From CAYFUT01 sp964346395 (GTDB lineage: Bacteria; Bacillota; Halanaerobiia; Halobacteroidales; Halobacteroidaceae), in NCBI GenBank assembly GCA_964346395.1, contig CAYFUT010000039.1, positions 1-25,355 of the forward strand: DNA of 25,355 nt, read 5' to 3'. Numbering within the stretch: the first letter of the stretch is position 1; each line of letters opens with the position of its first letter. The position numbers and the translations under genes are program-made. The notes under the pieces are model-generated. The model did no database searches. It was not told the origin of the DNA and saw nothing but the letters and a program-made list of their open reading frames with translations. This document shows, one piece after another, positions 1 to 7,310 of the stretch.

Positions 1-1109
1 GTATAAAAAACTACTTCCACTCGCTTCTCTTCTTGATTAACATTAATGGAAAATAAGCGAGTTTCCAATTTATCTTCAAATTCTGTCCGGTATACCTCAC
101 GAACCATATCTTCCGGTTCTTCCTTGATCATCCGCTGATAAGTAATAGCCGACAGAGGTAAAGTCAACATCACCACCGAAATAGTTAAAATAATCAAACT
201 CCGTTTAATCACCCGCTCTGCTGTAGAGGCATACCACCACTGCGGTTTAAGTCCTTTAAAATAAAAGACTAAAATAATAGCCAATAATAAAGCAAAAAAG
301 TTGCCGAATAATAACAGCCCTGCGCCTTTAATTAAGTCCCAATTACCTAAAGAAACGCCAATCCCGATAGCTGACATCACTGGAATTAAAGCCGCGGCAA
401 TTACTACTCCCACTAGCTGCTGGGACTTAACATTCTTGATTAGGGCATATGCTCCTGCCCCTCCGGCCGCCATAGCCACCAGCAAGTCCGGTAAAGTAGG
501 AAACATCCGCACCTTAAGAGCGTGATTAATCGCTACATTAGGCATAATTTTGCCGAAAATAACACCGGCCATAACCGCAATAACTACTACGGTTAATTCC
601 GCCAGCAAACCTCTGCCCAATAATTTAAGATCCCCCAGGACTATTCCGATTGCCATAGCAGCAATTGGACCAAACACAGGCGCAATTATCATCGAACCTA
701 CAATCACTGGGGTATTATTAATAATTAACCCTAAAGTAGTTACCACTGCGGCCATAATAGCTAAAAATATCAGTTGGCCGTCAATCTGACTATTATCCCG
801 GGCGTAAGTAATGATTGTCTCCCGAGTTGCCCGGTAGTTTTCTTTTTCTGCTTTTTCCTTATTCCGGGGGATTACCGTATTCGGCGAAAAAATCATCAGA
901 CTGCGGTGGACATTATTAGTAAAATTAAACCTGCTCTTTAATCTATCAATTAAAACATCTACCTTATCGTATAATAAATTAATAATTAACAGATCGCCCG
1001 TCTCCGACTCTATTAACTTATAGTCTTCAATCTCCATCCCTAAATTTTCCAATAGTTCTACTGCTTCCTCACCTTCCCCCGCATCAAAAGTAGCATGAAT
1101 AATCTGCAC
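1..1109 (-). CDS. DUF389 (TIGR00341-like) integral membrane protein, 3'-truncated by window edge
   Basis: An open frame runs from a GTG at 1109 to the left edge without a stop, giving at least 369 codons; the C-terminus is outside the window. A GGGGTGG stretch about 8 nt upstream serves as ribosome binding site, and the ATG seven bases upstream is in another frame. The first ~90 residues are soluble and begin MQIIHATFDAGEGEEAVELL. About five or six hydrophobic segments follow, with the family-typical stretch NNTPVIVGSMIIAPVFGPIA, then a soluble tail. This matches the uncharacterised DUF389 family, whose transported substrate, if any, is unknown. It lies 87 nt downstream of the DUF4380 gene with no terminator visible between them, so co-transcription is possible. 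Membrane family assignment is firm; function is unknown. Confidence 0.85.
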   Translation of the reverse strand, partial: MQIIHATFDAGEGEEAVELLENLGMEIEDYKLIESETGDLLIINLLYDKVDVLIDRLKSRFNFTNNVHRSLMIFSPNTVIPRNKEKAEKENYRATRETIITYARDNSQIDGQLIFLAIMAAVVTTLGLIINNTPVIVGSMIIAPVFGPIAAMAIGIVLGDLKLLGRGLLAELTVVVIAVMAGVIFGKIMPNVAINHALKVRMFPTLPDLLVAMAAGGAGAYALIKNVKSQQLVGVVIAAALIPVMSAIGIGVSLGNWDLIKGAGLLLFGNFFALLLAIILVFYFKGLKPQWWYASTAERVIKRSLIILTISVVMLTLPLSAITYQRMIKEEPEDMVREVYRTEFEDKLETRLFSINVNQEEKRVEVVFY

Positions 1110-1196
1110 CTCTCATCCACCCCACTAACAAAATAAATACTTAACCTACCGCTATTCTTTAGACTATCCGGAAGCAGAAAATATTATGATAAAAAA

Positions 1197-2141
1197 TTAT
1201 GGTAAATTGTTTTCTACCGTTTCTATAACTGCGGCTAATCCTTTCTCCTGTGGCCAGCAGAACAGATCCCAATTTTCGGTAAATCCGGTTTCTTCTCCCG
1301 CAGTTAATTCAGTCTTTGGCCCGTGCACCTCCACCTCAAAATAGTCAAACTTATAGGTATCAAATACTTCTAAAGCACAGCCGTGGCCGAATTCAGCCTC
1401 GGGAAAAACTGGAAAGGTCTTTAAATAACCTACTACTTGTTCTTCTCTGGCCACCACTGCCAAAACCCAACCGGCAGAAAAATAGGTTCCTACTTTAAAC
1501 TCAACCTCACCGGGGCAGTCAATTATCACATAGAGCTGGTCATTAATCAATTTGAAATCAATTAATTGCTCAGGAACTTCCTCACTTAAGCTTTCCAGAT
1601 CATCTTCTATCGGCAGCGGAAAAATCACCTGCCCTTGCCCCGCCAGTTGAGTTACATCCCAGAGTCCGCACTCTTGCTTTTGCGCCCTGCAGTTTTTCAT
1701 TTTCTGAACTATCTGCACCTGACTTTGGGCAGCTGCTAAACTAATCCGGCGGTTAAACTGCATCCCGCTTTCTCGGCAGACAGGACTAGTCAACTCCAAT
1801 TCTGCCTGTCCTTCAGTCTGACTATAATCAACTTCATATTTCCCTACCGCTAAATCAAGATAAGGCGGCCACTCCCAGTCCGACTGAGGAGCTAACCAAG
1901 TTTTATAGCCCCCCGGCGGCAGATAATCTAGCTTCTGCCGATAAGCTGCTATGTCGGCTATACCTTCTAAATCATAAGTCTTTCCCCGCAGGCTAAGCAT
2001 CGTATATAATAAATCTATCCCCTGCCGCGAAAAACTAACAACCCTACCGCCCAATTCCGGAACTATTATTAAACTAAGGTTTTCATTCTTTAACTCATAA
2101 GCCTGCCAACCCTGATAGGTGAGTTGATTTATAGTCGGCAT
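1197..2141 (-). CDS. DUF4380 family protein (galactose-mutarotase-like fold)
   Basis: A 314-residue protein without signal peptide or membrane segments. The N-terminal pattern of beta strands with ELGGRVVSFSRQGIDLLY (residues 29-46), then PPGGYKTWLAPQSDWEWPP (75-93) and a late EVEVHGP, is typical of DUF4380 proteins, which are related to the aldose-1-epimerase/carbohydrate-binding fold. No catalytic role is established for the family, and I see no basis for naming a sugar substrate. The ATG at 2141 lies one base after the yerC stop codon, and its Shine-Dalgarno sequence GGAGGAG is inside the last codons of yerC, so translation is very probably coupled to that gene. The DUF389 gene follows downstream. 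Confidence 0.7.
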   Translation of the reverse strand: MPTINQLTYQGWQAYELKNENLSLIIVPELGGRVVSFSRQGIDLLYTMLSLRGKTYDLEGIADIAAYRQKLDYLPPGGYKTWLAPQSDWEWPPYLDLAVGKYEVDYSQTEGQAELELTSPVCRESGMQFNRRISLAAAQSQVQIVQKMKNCRAQKQECGLWDVTQLAGQGQVIFPLPIEDDLESLSEEVPEQLIDFKLINDQLYVIIDCPGEVEFKVGTYFSAGWVLAVVAREEQVVGYLKTFPVFPEAEFGHGCALEVFDTYKFDYFEVEVHGPKTELTAGEETGFTENWDLFCWPQEKGLAAVIETVENNLP

Positions 2142-2142
2142 C

Positions 2143-2445
2143 TTACTCCTCCTCAGTTTCCGCTTCCAATATTCGGCCTAAAATTAAGTTATAACCGTCT
2201 GCGCCATAATTCAAGTACCGCTTTACTCGACTGATAGTAGCCGTGCTGGCTCCTGTCTGTTCGGCTACCTGATCATAAGTTGCTCCTTCCTTTAACATAC
2301 GAGCCACCTTCAACCGCTGCGCCATAGCTTCTATTTCCTTAACAGTACATATATCTTCAAAAAACTTATAGCATTCTTCTTTATTCTGCAGAGATAAGAT
2401 AGCCTCAAATAACTGATCAGTAACTTCATCTTTTAAGTCATTCAT
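2143..2445 (-). CDS. yerC: YerC/YecD family TrpR-like DNA-binding protein
   Basis: A 100-residue protein matching the YerC/YecD family (TIGR02531), small homologues of the Trp repressor. Its helix-turn-helix is visible at about residues 54-77: GATYDQVAEQTGASTATISR followed by VKRYLNYG. The N-terminal helices contain the family-typical CTVKEIEAMAQRLKVARML. It is expected to be a cytoplasmic DNA-binding regulator, but its effector and targets are not known; in other Firmicutes it sits in varied contexts, so a specific tryptophan role should not be assumed. A run of G residues (GGGGGG) lies 7 nt before the ATG, and a TATAAT hexamer is visible upstream at about 2475-2480 without a good -35 box. 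It is the first gene of a probable operon with the DUF4380 protein. Confidence 0.85.
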   Translation of the reverse strand: MNDLKDEVTDQLFEAILSLQNKEECYKFFEDICTVKEIEAMAQRLKVARMLKEGATYDQVAEQTGASTATISRVKRYLNYGADGYNLILGRILEAETEEE

Positions 2446-2540
2446 CTAATCCCCCCTACTAGTTGTTACTTTTTATTATAATAAATTATCTTCTTTTTAA
2501 CCAGTAATTTAGTGCTTTAAATCGGAAAAATATTCTTTTA

Positions 2541-2569
2541 AAATAAAAAGACCAACTTTTAAGTTGGCC
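2541..2569 (-). terminator. Rho-independent terminator of cheV
   Basis: Read on the minus strand, GGCCAAC and GTTGGTC pair around the loop TTAAAA (2550-2569), followed by the U-rich tract TTTTTATTT. It begins two bases after the cheV stop codon. Confidence 0.85.
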
Positions 2570-2570
2570 T

Positions 2571-3524
2571 CTACTCTTCCAGTACTAGCTCATCTAATTC
2601 TACAATTAAATTATCAATTTCTGGTTTGCTTATCTGAGCATCCGCACCTACTTCTTCTCCTTTATGGCGTAGATTTTCAGTAATTAAGGAAGAAAAAATC
2701 ATGGCTGGCAAATCACTAAGATAGGCATCATCTTTTATCTGTCTAATCAAAGTATGACCATCTAATTGAGGCATCTCAATATCCGTAATCAAACCCTGAA
2801 TATGGTTCAAGATGGTGCCTTCCCTTCCATCATTTTCTTTAAGATCCATTAAATAATCCCACAGCCGTTCTCCATCATTAAATATCTTCAAATTAGTATA
2901 ACCAGCTTCTTTTAAAACTCCCTTCAGTACATCCCGAATAGTTGGCGAATCTTCAGCTAATACTAACTTGATATTCTCCCGCTCTTCCTTATGTTCATGT
3001 TCTACATTATAATCTTCTGCTGCTCCCGGCGACATCGATATATTAGGCCGCAAATCAGCCATTATCTTTTCAAAATCAAGAAAATTAATCAGTTGTTCCT
3101 CCAGCCTGATAACCCCATTAACCAAATTGCCCATTAATTGATTAGGCTCATCAATCTCATTCCACTTAACCCGCTCAATTTCAATTACCTCATCCACTGC
3201 AAATAAAGTCCTCATTTGATTAAATTCAGTTAAAATCATATAACTTTTAGTGTCGTCTTTTACTTCGCCCTTATTCGCTTCTCGTTCAGCATCTAGATAG
3301 CGAGTCAAATCAATTACCGTAACAGCTTCCCCTCTAACATTAGTTACTCCACGTATTGCCGGCGGTTGAGACGGTAAAGGTTCTACTTCCTCATAATCAA
3401 TCTCCAAAATTTCTTTTACTTTAATCACATTAATTGCATAATAAACCCCTTTTACTTTAAACTTAAGGACTTCCAGCTCTCCCGTTCCACTCTCAAGCAG
3501 AATCTCACTTTCGTTATTGCTCAT
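2571..3524 (-). CDS. cheV: CheV: CheW-like coupling domain fused to a response-regulator receiver domain
   Basis: A 317-residue chemotaxis coupling protein. An upstream in-frame ATG would give 363 residues, but the start at 3524 has a strong AAGGAGG site and leaves the usual CheV length. Residues ~15-160 form a CheW domain (LEVLKFKVKGVYYAINVIKV, then RGVTNVRGEAVTVIDL), which links receptors to the CheA kinase. Residues ~185-312 form a receiver domain with acidic pair E191/D192, phospho-acceptor D248 in GLITDIEMPQLDG and conserved K300 in QISKPE. CheV adapts receptor-kinase signalling through phosphorylation by CheA. It is monocistronic here, with its own terminator, and no other chemotaxis gene is in the window. 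The organism is therefore presumably motile or chemotactic. Confidence 0.93.
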   Translation of the reverse strand: MSNNESEILLESGTGELEVLKFKVKGVYYAINVIKVKEILEIDYEEVEPLPSQPPAIRGVTNVRGEAVTVIDLTRYLDAEREANKGEVKDDTKSYMILTEFNQMRTLFAVDEVIEIERVKWNEIDEPNQLMGNLVNGVIRLEEQLINFLDFEKIMADLRPNISMSPGAAEDYNVEHEHKEERENIKLVLAEDSPTIRDVLKGVLKEAGYTNLKIFNDGERLWDYLMDLKENDGREGTILNHIQGLITDIEMPQLDGHTLIRQIKDDAYLSDLPAMIFSSLITENLRHKGEEVGADAQISKPEIDNLIVELDELVLEE

Positions 3525-3645
3525 ATAAGCAACCTCCTTCATCTGAACTTTAAAATAGTTAGACCAATACAACAGCAAGGTGACTCTGAAATTTATATTT
3601 CTATACATCACCAGTATTATCCTGCATTTTCCGACATTAATATAG

Positions 3646-3673
3646 AAAAAAGCACGGGCCAACTGCCCGTGCT
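3646..3673 (-). terminator. Rho-independent terminator of the purine permease gene
   Basis: On the minus strand a 9-bp stem AGCACGGGC/GCCCGTGCT encloses the loop AGTTG and is followed by TTTTTTC. It lies 19 nt after the permease stop codon. Confidence 0.9.
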
Positions 3674-3692
3674 GAAAAATGATAATTTGCTT

Positions 3693-5009
3693 TTAAACGT
3701 TAGGCAAGAAAATATATTTAGCAATAAATAGTACACATAATACATATACTATCCAGTGGACATCGTCTCCCTCACCATGGAAAAACTTAATGATAGGATA
3801 TAAAATAAACCCTAATGAAATTCCAGTAGCAATCGAATAAGTAAACGGCATCGCAATAATCGTGACAAATGCCGGCAGAGCTTCCGCAATATCGCTCCAT
3901 TCAATTTTAACAATATTTCTGAGCATCAGACACCCAACTATAATTAAAGCTGGAGCCGTAGCTGCTGACGGTACAATGGAAATGACCGGACTGAAAAAGA
4001 CAGATAAAATAAAACAAAGGGCTACTACTAATCCAGTTAAACCTGTTCTTCCACCCTGAGCAACTCCAGCAGCAGATTCAACATAGGTAGTAACCGTCGG
4101 CGTTCCCATTAAAGAACCACCCATCGTTCCAATTGAATCGGATAACAGCGCTCTATCTGCTTTCGGCAGATTACCGTCTTCATCAAGAAATCCAGCCTGC
4201 TGACTTACTCCTACCAAAGTACCAGTTGTATCAAATAAGTCTACAAACAAGAAAACAAATACAATCGTTAGTAAGCCTTCACTTAAGGCGCCCATGATAT
4301 CTGCTTCCATAAATACTGGTGCCCAATCAGCAAAGGTAGGAATCTCAATTATCTGCCCAGGCAGCTCAGCTACTCCCAAGGGAACTCCCAATAAAGTAGT
4401 CGCCACAATCCCGATTAAAATACTGCCCTTGACTTCTTTAGCCATTAATAAACCTGTAATTACTAAGCCTACTAAGGCCAGTACAGTAGCCGGATTAGTC
4501 AAGTCACCAATTGTCACCAACGTAGCATCACTATTGACAACTATTCCTGCATTCTGCATACCGATAAAGGCAATAAACAGACCAATTCCCGCACTAACAG
4601 CAGATTTTAAGGTATAAGGCATAGAATTAACAATCATCTGCCGAATATTGCTTAAAGTCAACAATAAAAAGATAAAACCAGAAATAAAGACAGCTCCCAA
4701 AGCCTGCTGCCAGCTAAAACCCATTCCCATTACTACACTGTAAGTAAAGTAAGCATTCAGTCCCATTCCTGGAGCCAACGCAAACGGGTAGTTAGCCAAA
4801 AAGGCCATACATAAAGTAGCAAAGGCAGCTGACATAACAGTAGCAATCATTACCGCCTGAAAAGGCATGCCTGTTTCCGACAAAATACTGGGATTAACAA
4901 AAATTATATAAGCCATAGTCATAAAAGTCGTTAATCCCGCCACCACTTCTGTCTTAATGTCAGTATTATGTTCTTCGAGGGCAAACCAAGATTCTAATAA
5001 TTCACTCAT
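3693..5009 (-). CDS. NCS2 family purine (adenine/guanine/hypoxanthine) permease, AzgA/PbuG-like
   Basis: A 438-residue polytopic membrane protein with about 12-14 hydrophobic segments, the usual length for the AzgA/PbuG branch of the nucleobase:cation symporter-2 family. Diagnostic stretches are GLTTFMTMAYIIFVNPSIL near the N-terminus, FALAPGMGLNAYFTYSVV, FVDLFDTTGTLVGVSQQAGF and GTPTVTTYVESAAGVAQGGR. It should import hypoxanthine/guanine or adenine with protons; the sequence alone does not decide which. AAAGGAGG precedes the ATG by about 10 nt. It follows guaA, but the 270-bp gap holds its own promoter (5135-5163) and a palindromic leader, and no purine riboswitch is present here. It is therefore probably expressed as a separate unit next to GMP synthesis. 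Confidence 0.92.
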   Translation of the reverse strand: MSELLESWFALEEHNTDIKTEVVAGLTTFMTMAYIIFVNPSILSETGMPFQAVMIATVMSAAFATLCMAFLANYPFALAPGMGLNAYFTYSVVMGMGFSWQQALGAVFISGFIFLLLTLSNIRQMIVNSMPYTLKSAVSAGIGLFIAFIGMQNAGIVVNSDATLVTIGDLTNPATVLALVGLVITGLLMAKEVKGSILIGIVATTLLGVPLGVAELPGQIIEIPTFADWAPVFMEADIMGALSEGLLTIVFVFLFVDLFDTTGTLVGVSQQAGFLDEDGNLPKADRALLSDSIGTMGGSLMGTPTVTTYVESAAGVAQGGRTGLTGLVVALCFILSVFFSPVISIVPSAATAPALIIVGCLMLRNIVKIEWSDIAEALPAFVTIIAMPFTYSIATGISLGFILYPIIKFFHGEGDDVHWIVYVLCVLFIAKYIFLPNV

Positions 5010-5041
5010 TTAATCTAATCCTCCTTTATAAAAATAAAAAA

Positions 5042-5093
5042 TTAATTGACAATTAATTTTTTATTAGTTTATTTATTTTTAATTGTCAATTAA
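5042..5093 (-). promoter_or_regulatory. Paired 15-bp palindromes in the permease leader (operator pair or attenuator)
   Basis: Two copies of a palindrome of the form TTAATTGNCAATTAA occupy 5042-5056 and 5079-5093, with centres 37 bp apart. The central base differs so that each copy is the exact reverse complement of the other. In the minus-strand transcript the promoter-distal copy is flanked by AAAAAA and TTTTTT, giving a 12-bp A/U hairpin with a U tract, and the two copies could instead pair with each other over 15 bp. The element lies between the predicted start of transcription and the ribosome binding site of the permease. Either a repressor operator pair or an attenuator fits. Confidence 0.55.
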
Positions 5094-5134
5094 GTTTAAA
5101 AGCAGCAATAAACTTACAACCTTTTTTCAGTATA

Positions 5135-5163
5135 ATATTAGCATAATCTTCTACAAAATTCAA
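5135..5163 (-). promoter_or_regulatory. Sigma-A type promoter of the purine permease
   Basis: On the minus strand TTGAAT, a 17-bp spacer and TAATAT, with an extended -10 TGC just before the -10 box. Transcription would start near 5128, giving a leader of about 120 nt. Confidence 0.6.
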
Positions 5164-5279
5164 CCCAATACAAATAATTAATAAATTAATTTATATTTCA
5201 TACGCTCTAACCCGAACTATACTCTCCAATCTCCCTAGGGGTTTTTCATTTATCATTTATCATTCTCCATTTATTAAGG

Positions 5280-6827
5280 TTACTCCCATTCAATAGTAGC
5301 CGGCGGCTTAGAAGTAATATCATATACTACTCTATTTACTTCTTCTACCTGATTAGTGATTTTCCGCGAGATTCTATCCAATAGGTCATGAGGAATTCTA
5401 GCCCAGTCAGCCGTCATTGCATCAGTGCTCTTCACTGCCCGCAGCGCAATTGTATAAGTATAAGTTCGTTCATCGCCCATTACTCCGACACTCTTCATCG
5501 GCGGCAGCACAGCAAAATACTGCCAGATCTCCCGGCCAAAGCCGGCCTCTTTTATCTCTGTCCTAAAGATATCATCAGCTTCCTTTAAAATTTCAAGTTT
5601 ATCCCTAGCAACTTCACCTAAAATCCTGATCCCCAGTCCCGGACCGGGAAACGGCTGCCGCCAGACTATTTTTTCGGGAAGACCTAACTCTGCCCCTACT
5701 TCTCTAACTTCATCTTTAAATAACTCCCGCAGCGGTTCAATCAAGCTAAACTCCATATCTTCCGGCAGTCCACCTACATTATGATGGCTCTTAATCGTTG
5801 AAGCATCCTTGCTGCCGCCGCTTTCAATTACATCGGAATAAATCGTGCCCTGTACTAAATACTCAGCATCACCTACTCGCTTTGCTTCTCGTTCAAAAAC
5901 TCTGATAAACTGATTACCAATTATCTTCCGTTTTTCTTCCGGATCACTTACCCCTTCAAGCTCGTCCAAAAATCTATCCTGAGCCTCTACATAATCAAGA
6001 TTCATTTCAAATTCTTCCCCAAAAGTCTGCTGTACCTCTATTCCTTCATTCTTGCGCAGCAAACCGTGATTAACAAAAATACAGGTTAACTGATCGCCGA
6101 TTGCCCGCTGAACCAGCGCCGCAGCTACCGAAGAATCAACACCGCCTGATAAGCCGCAGATCACTTGTTTATCCCCTACTGCTGCCTTGATTTCTTCCAC
6201 TGTTTCCGCAATAAAATTAGAAGTAGTCCACTTTCCACTGCAGTCACAGACATTATAGAGGAAATTCTCAATAATTTTCGTACCTTGTTCAGTAGGAACA
6301 ACTTCCGGATGAAACTGAAGACCATAAAACCCGAAAAAATCACTTCCGATAGCAGCCAAAGGTGAATTCTCAGTATGGCCTAAAATTTCAAATCCCGTCG
6401 GAATCTCCACAACCCGATCCCCGTGGCTCATCCAGCATTCTAATTCAGCATCAACTCCAGTAAATAAATCCAGCTTGTTATCAACTTTTAATTTAGCCCG
6501 ACCGTACTCCCGCTCATCAGCAGCTTCTACTTTCCCGCCTGGAAGAATATGGCTCATAAGCTGCATTCCGTAGCAAATACCGAGAATCGGAATCTCTAGA
6601 TTAAAAAGATCTTCCTCTACAAGACAAGCATCTTCACCATACACGCTAGTTGGCCCGCCGGACAAAATAATCCCCTCGGGAGCCAACTCCTTGATCCGCT
6701 CTAAAGAAACATCATAAGGTACAACTTCTGAATATACATTGCACTCTCGTATCCGCCGGGCAATTAATTTACTATACTGCCCGCCGAAGTCCAACACTAA
6801 AACTTTTTCCGCTTCTGCTGCTTTCAT
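5280..6827 (-). CDS. guaA: GMP synthase (glutamine-hydrolysing)
   Basis: A 515-residue enzyme converting XMP, ATP and glutamine to GMP, the last step of guanine nucleotide synthesis. Residues ~8-190 are a class I glutamine amidotransferase: nucleophile C85 in GICYGMQ, and H173 and E175 in GLQFHPEV. The ATP-pyrophosphatase domain follows, with its P-loop GLSGGVDSS at 225-233, and then the dimerisation domain ending KPPATIEWE. I place the start at the ATG at 6827, 7 nt after AGGAGG; two in-frame starts further upstream (6872 and 6833) lack suitable spacing. The length is then that of typical GuaA proteins. Expression is probably controlled by the guanine-type riboswitch upstream, which fits feedback on GMP synthesis, and a second hairpin lies 45 nt before the start. 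No clear terminator follows the gene. Confidence 0.97.
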   Translation of the reverse strand: MKAAEAEKVLVLDFGGQYSKLIARRIRECNVYSEVVPYDVSLERIKELAPEGIILSGGPTSVYGEDACLVEEDLFNLEIPILGICYGMQLMSHILPGGKVEAADEREYGRAKLKVDNKLDLFTGVDAELECWMSHGDRVVEIPTGFEILGHTENSPLAAIGSDFFGFYGLQFHPEVVPTEQGTKIIENFLYNVCDCSGKWTTSNFIAETVEEIKAAVGDKQVICGLSGGVDSSVAAALVQRAIGDQLTCIFVNHGLLRKNEGIEVQQTFGEEFEMNLDYVEAQDRFLDELEGVSDPEEKRKIIGNQFIRVFEREAKRVGDAEYLVQGTIYSDVIESGGSKDASTIKSHHNVGGLPEDMEFSLIEPLRELFKDEVREVGAELGLPEKIVWRQPFPGPGLGIRILGEVARDKLEILKEADDIFRTEIKEAGFGREIWQYFAVLPPMKSVGVMGDERTYTYTIALRAVKSTDAMTADWARIPHDLLDRISRKITNQVEEVNRVVYDITSKPPATIEWE

Positions 6828-6864
6828 TTTCATACCTCCTGCTGCTAGATAAATTATTATTTTC

Positions 6865-6891
6865 AAAAACAAAGTCGCCTAACGGCGACTT
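6865..6891 (-). terminator. Second terminator-like hairpin in the guaA leader
   Basis: On the minus strand AAGTCGCC and GGCGACTT form a perfect 8-bp GC-rich stem around GTTA (6872-6891), followed by TGTTTTTG. It has no U tract on the plus strand, so it acts, if at all, on transcripts heading into guaA, whose start is 45 nt further on. Just upstream, 6895-6908 and 6950-6963 can form a 14-bp stem with one mismatch. Confidence 0.6.
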
Positions 6892-7046
6892 AGCTTGAGG
6901 TTGAGATTGAATTTAAGTCAACCATATTAAAAAAGCAACTTCATTTACTTAATCTCAAGCTCAAACTAAACCTAAACCCAGTTGCAGACAAACATACACT
7001 GGCAAAAAATTATCTACAACCTCTAAAAAGTATAATTTCTAAACAT

Positions 7047-7082
7047 AAAAAATAGGCTATACCCCTACCGGAATATAGCCTA
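7047..7082 (-). terminator. Riboswitch expression-platform terminator
   Basis: On the minus strand a 9-bp stem TAGGCTATA/TATAGCCTA with a 12-nt loop is followed by TTTTTT. It starts 33 nt after the aptamer. The 3' strand of aptamer helix P1 (CTACGAATTAG) can alternatively pair with CTAATTCTGTAG directly before this hairpin, with one bulged base. That is a plausible antiterminator, so ligand binding would be expected to favour termination. Confidence 0.85.
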
Positions 7083-7115
7083 CCTACAGAATTAGCCAAA
7101 TATAATTAGCCCACT

Positions 7116-7186
7116 AATTCGTAGACGACCAGTTCGCGGCTGATCGGTAGAAACTTCCAGACCTTATTTCCGGAATTATACGAATT
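7116..7186 (-). ncRNA. Purine riboswitch aptamer, guanine/hypoxanthine type
   Basis: Read on the minus strand the 71-nt aptamer has P1 AATTCGTA/TACGAATT, P2 TCCGGA/TCTGGA with loop AATAAGG, the conserved J2/3 GTTTCTACC, and P3 CGATCAG/CTGGTCG with loop CCGCGAA. The GG of loop 2 and CC of loop 3 can make the loop-loop contact. The specificity base equivalent to xpt position 74 is C (in GTCTACG), which pairs with guanine or hypoxanthine, and position 51 is U. The base before it (position 73) is U where xpt has A. It precedes the terminator at 7047-7082 and guaA, so guanine should switch off GMP synthase. Confidence 0.95.
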
Positions 7187-7226
7187 TATTTATATATATT
7201 TTTTTGATTTATCTACCCACACCGCT

Positions 7227-7255
7227 AGTATAAACTAAATTTTTATTATTGTCAA
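7227..7255 (-). promoter_or_regulatory. Promoter of the riboswitch-guaA transcript
   Basis: On the minus strand TTGACA, a 17-bp spacer and TATACT. Transcription would start near 7220, some 34 nt before the aptamer. The -35 box lies only 3 bp from the A/T tract of the groEL terminator, so the two units are tightly packed. Confidence 0.85.
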
Positions 7256-7257
7256 AT

Positions 7258-7286
7258 AAAAAAAGAGCCCCATCCGGGGCCCTTTT
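7258..7286 (-). terminator. Rho-independent terminator of groESL
   Basis: On the minus strand AAAAGGGCCCC and GGGGCTCTTTT pair around GGAT (one G-U pair), followed by TTT. It lies 24 nt after the groEL stop codon. Confidence 0.9.
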
Positions 7287-7310
7287 CTTTATTCTTTTAG
7301 AGCACAGGAG

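Noticed and set aside
301..789. Plus-strand open frames at the left edge
   Set aside because: They lie opposite the DUF389 gene, are rich in Ala/Ile/Thr/Pro as expected from reversed membrane-protein codons, and have no ribosome sites.
3525..3662. 46-residue N-terminal extension of CheV
   Set aside because: The upstream start has no ribosome site, whereas the ATG at 3524 follows AAGGAGG and gives the normal domain start.
5042..5134. Possible purine riboswitch before the permease
   Set aside because: The conserved GUUUCUACC core, the loop-loop contact and P1 are all missing; only AT-rich palindromes are present.
5200..5279. Terminator for guaA at CTCCCTAGGGG plus T run
   Set aside because: CCCTAGGG is a palindrome without room for a loop, and the T run is on the plus strand, opposite to guaA transcription.
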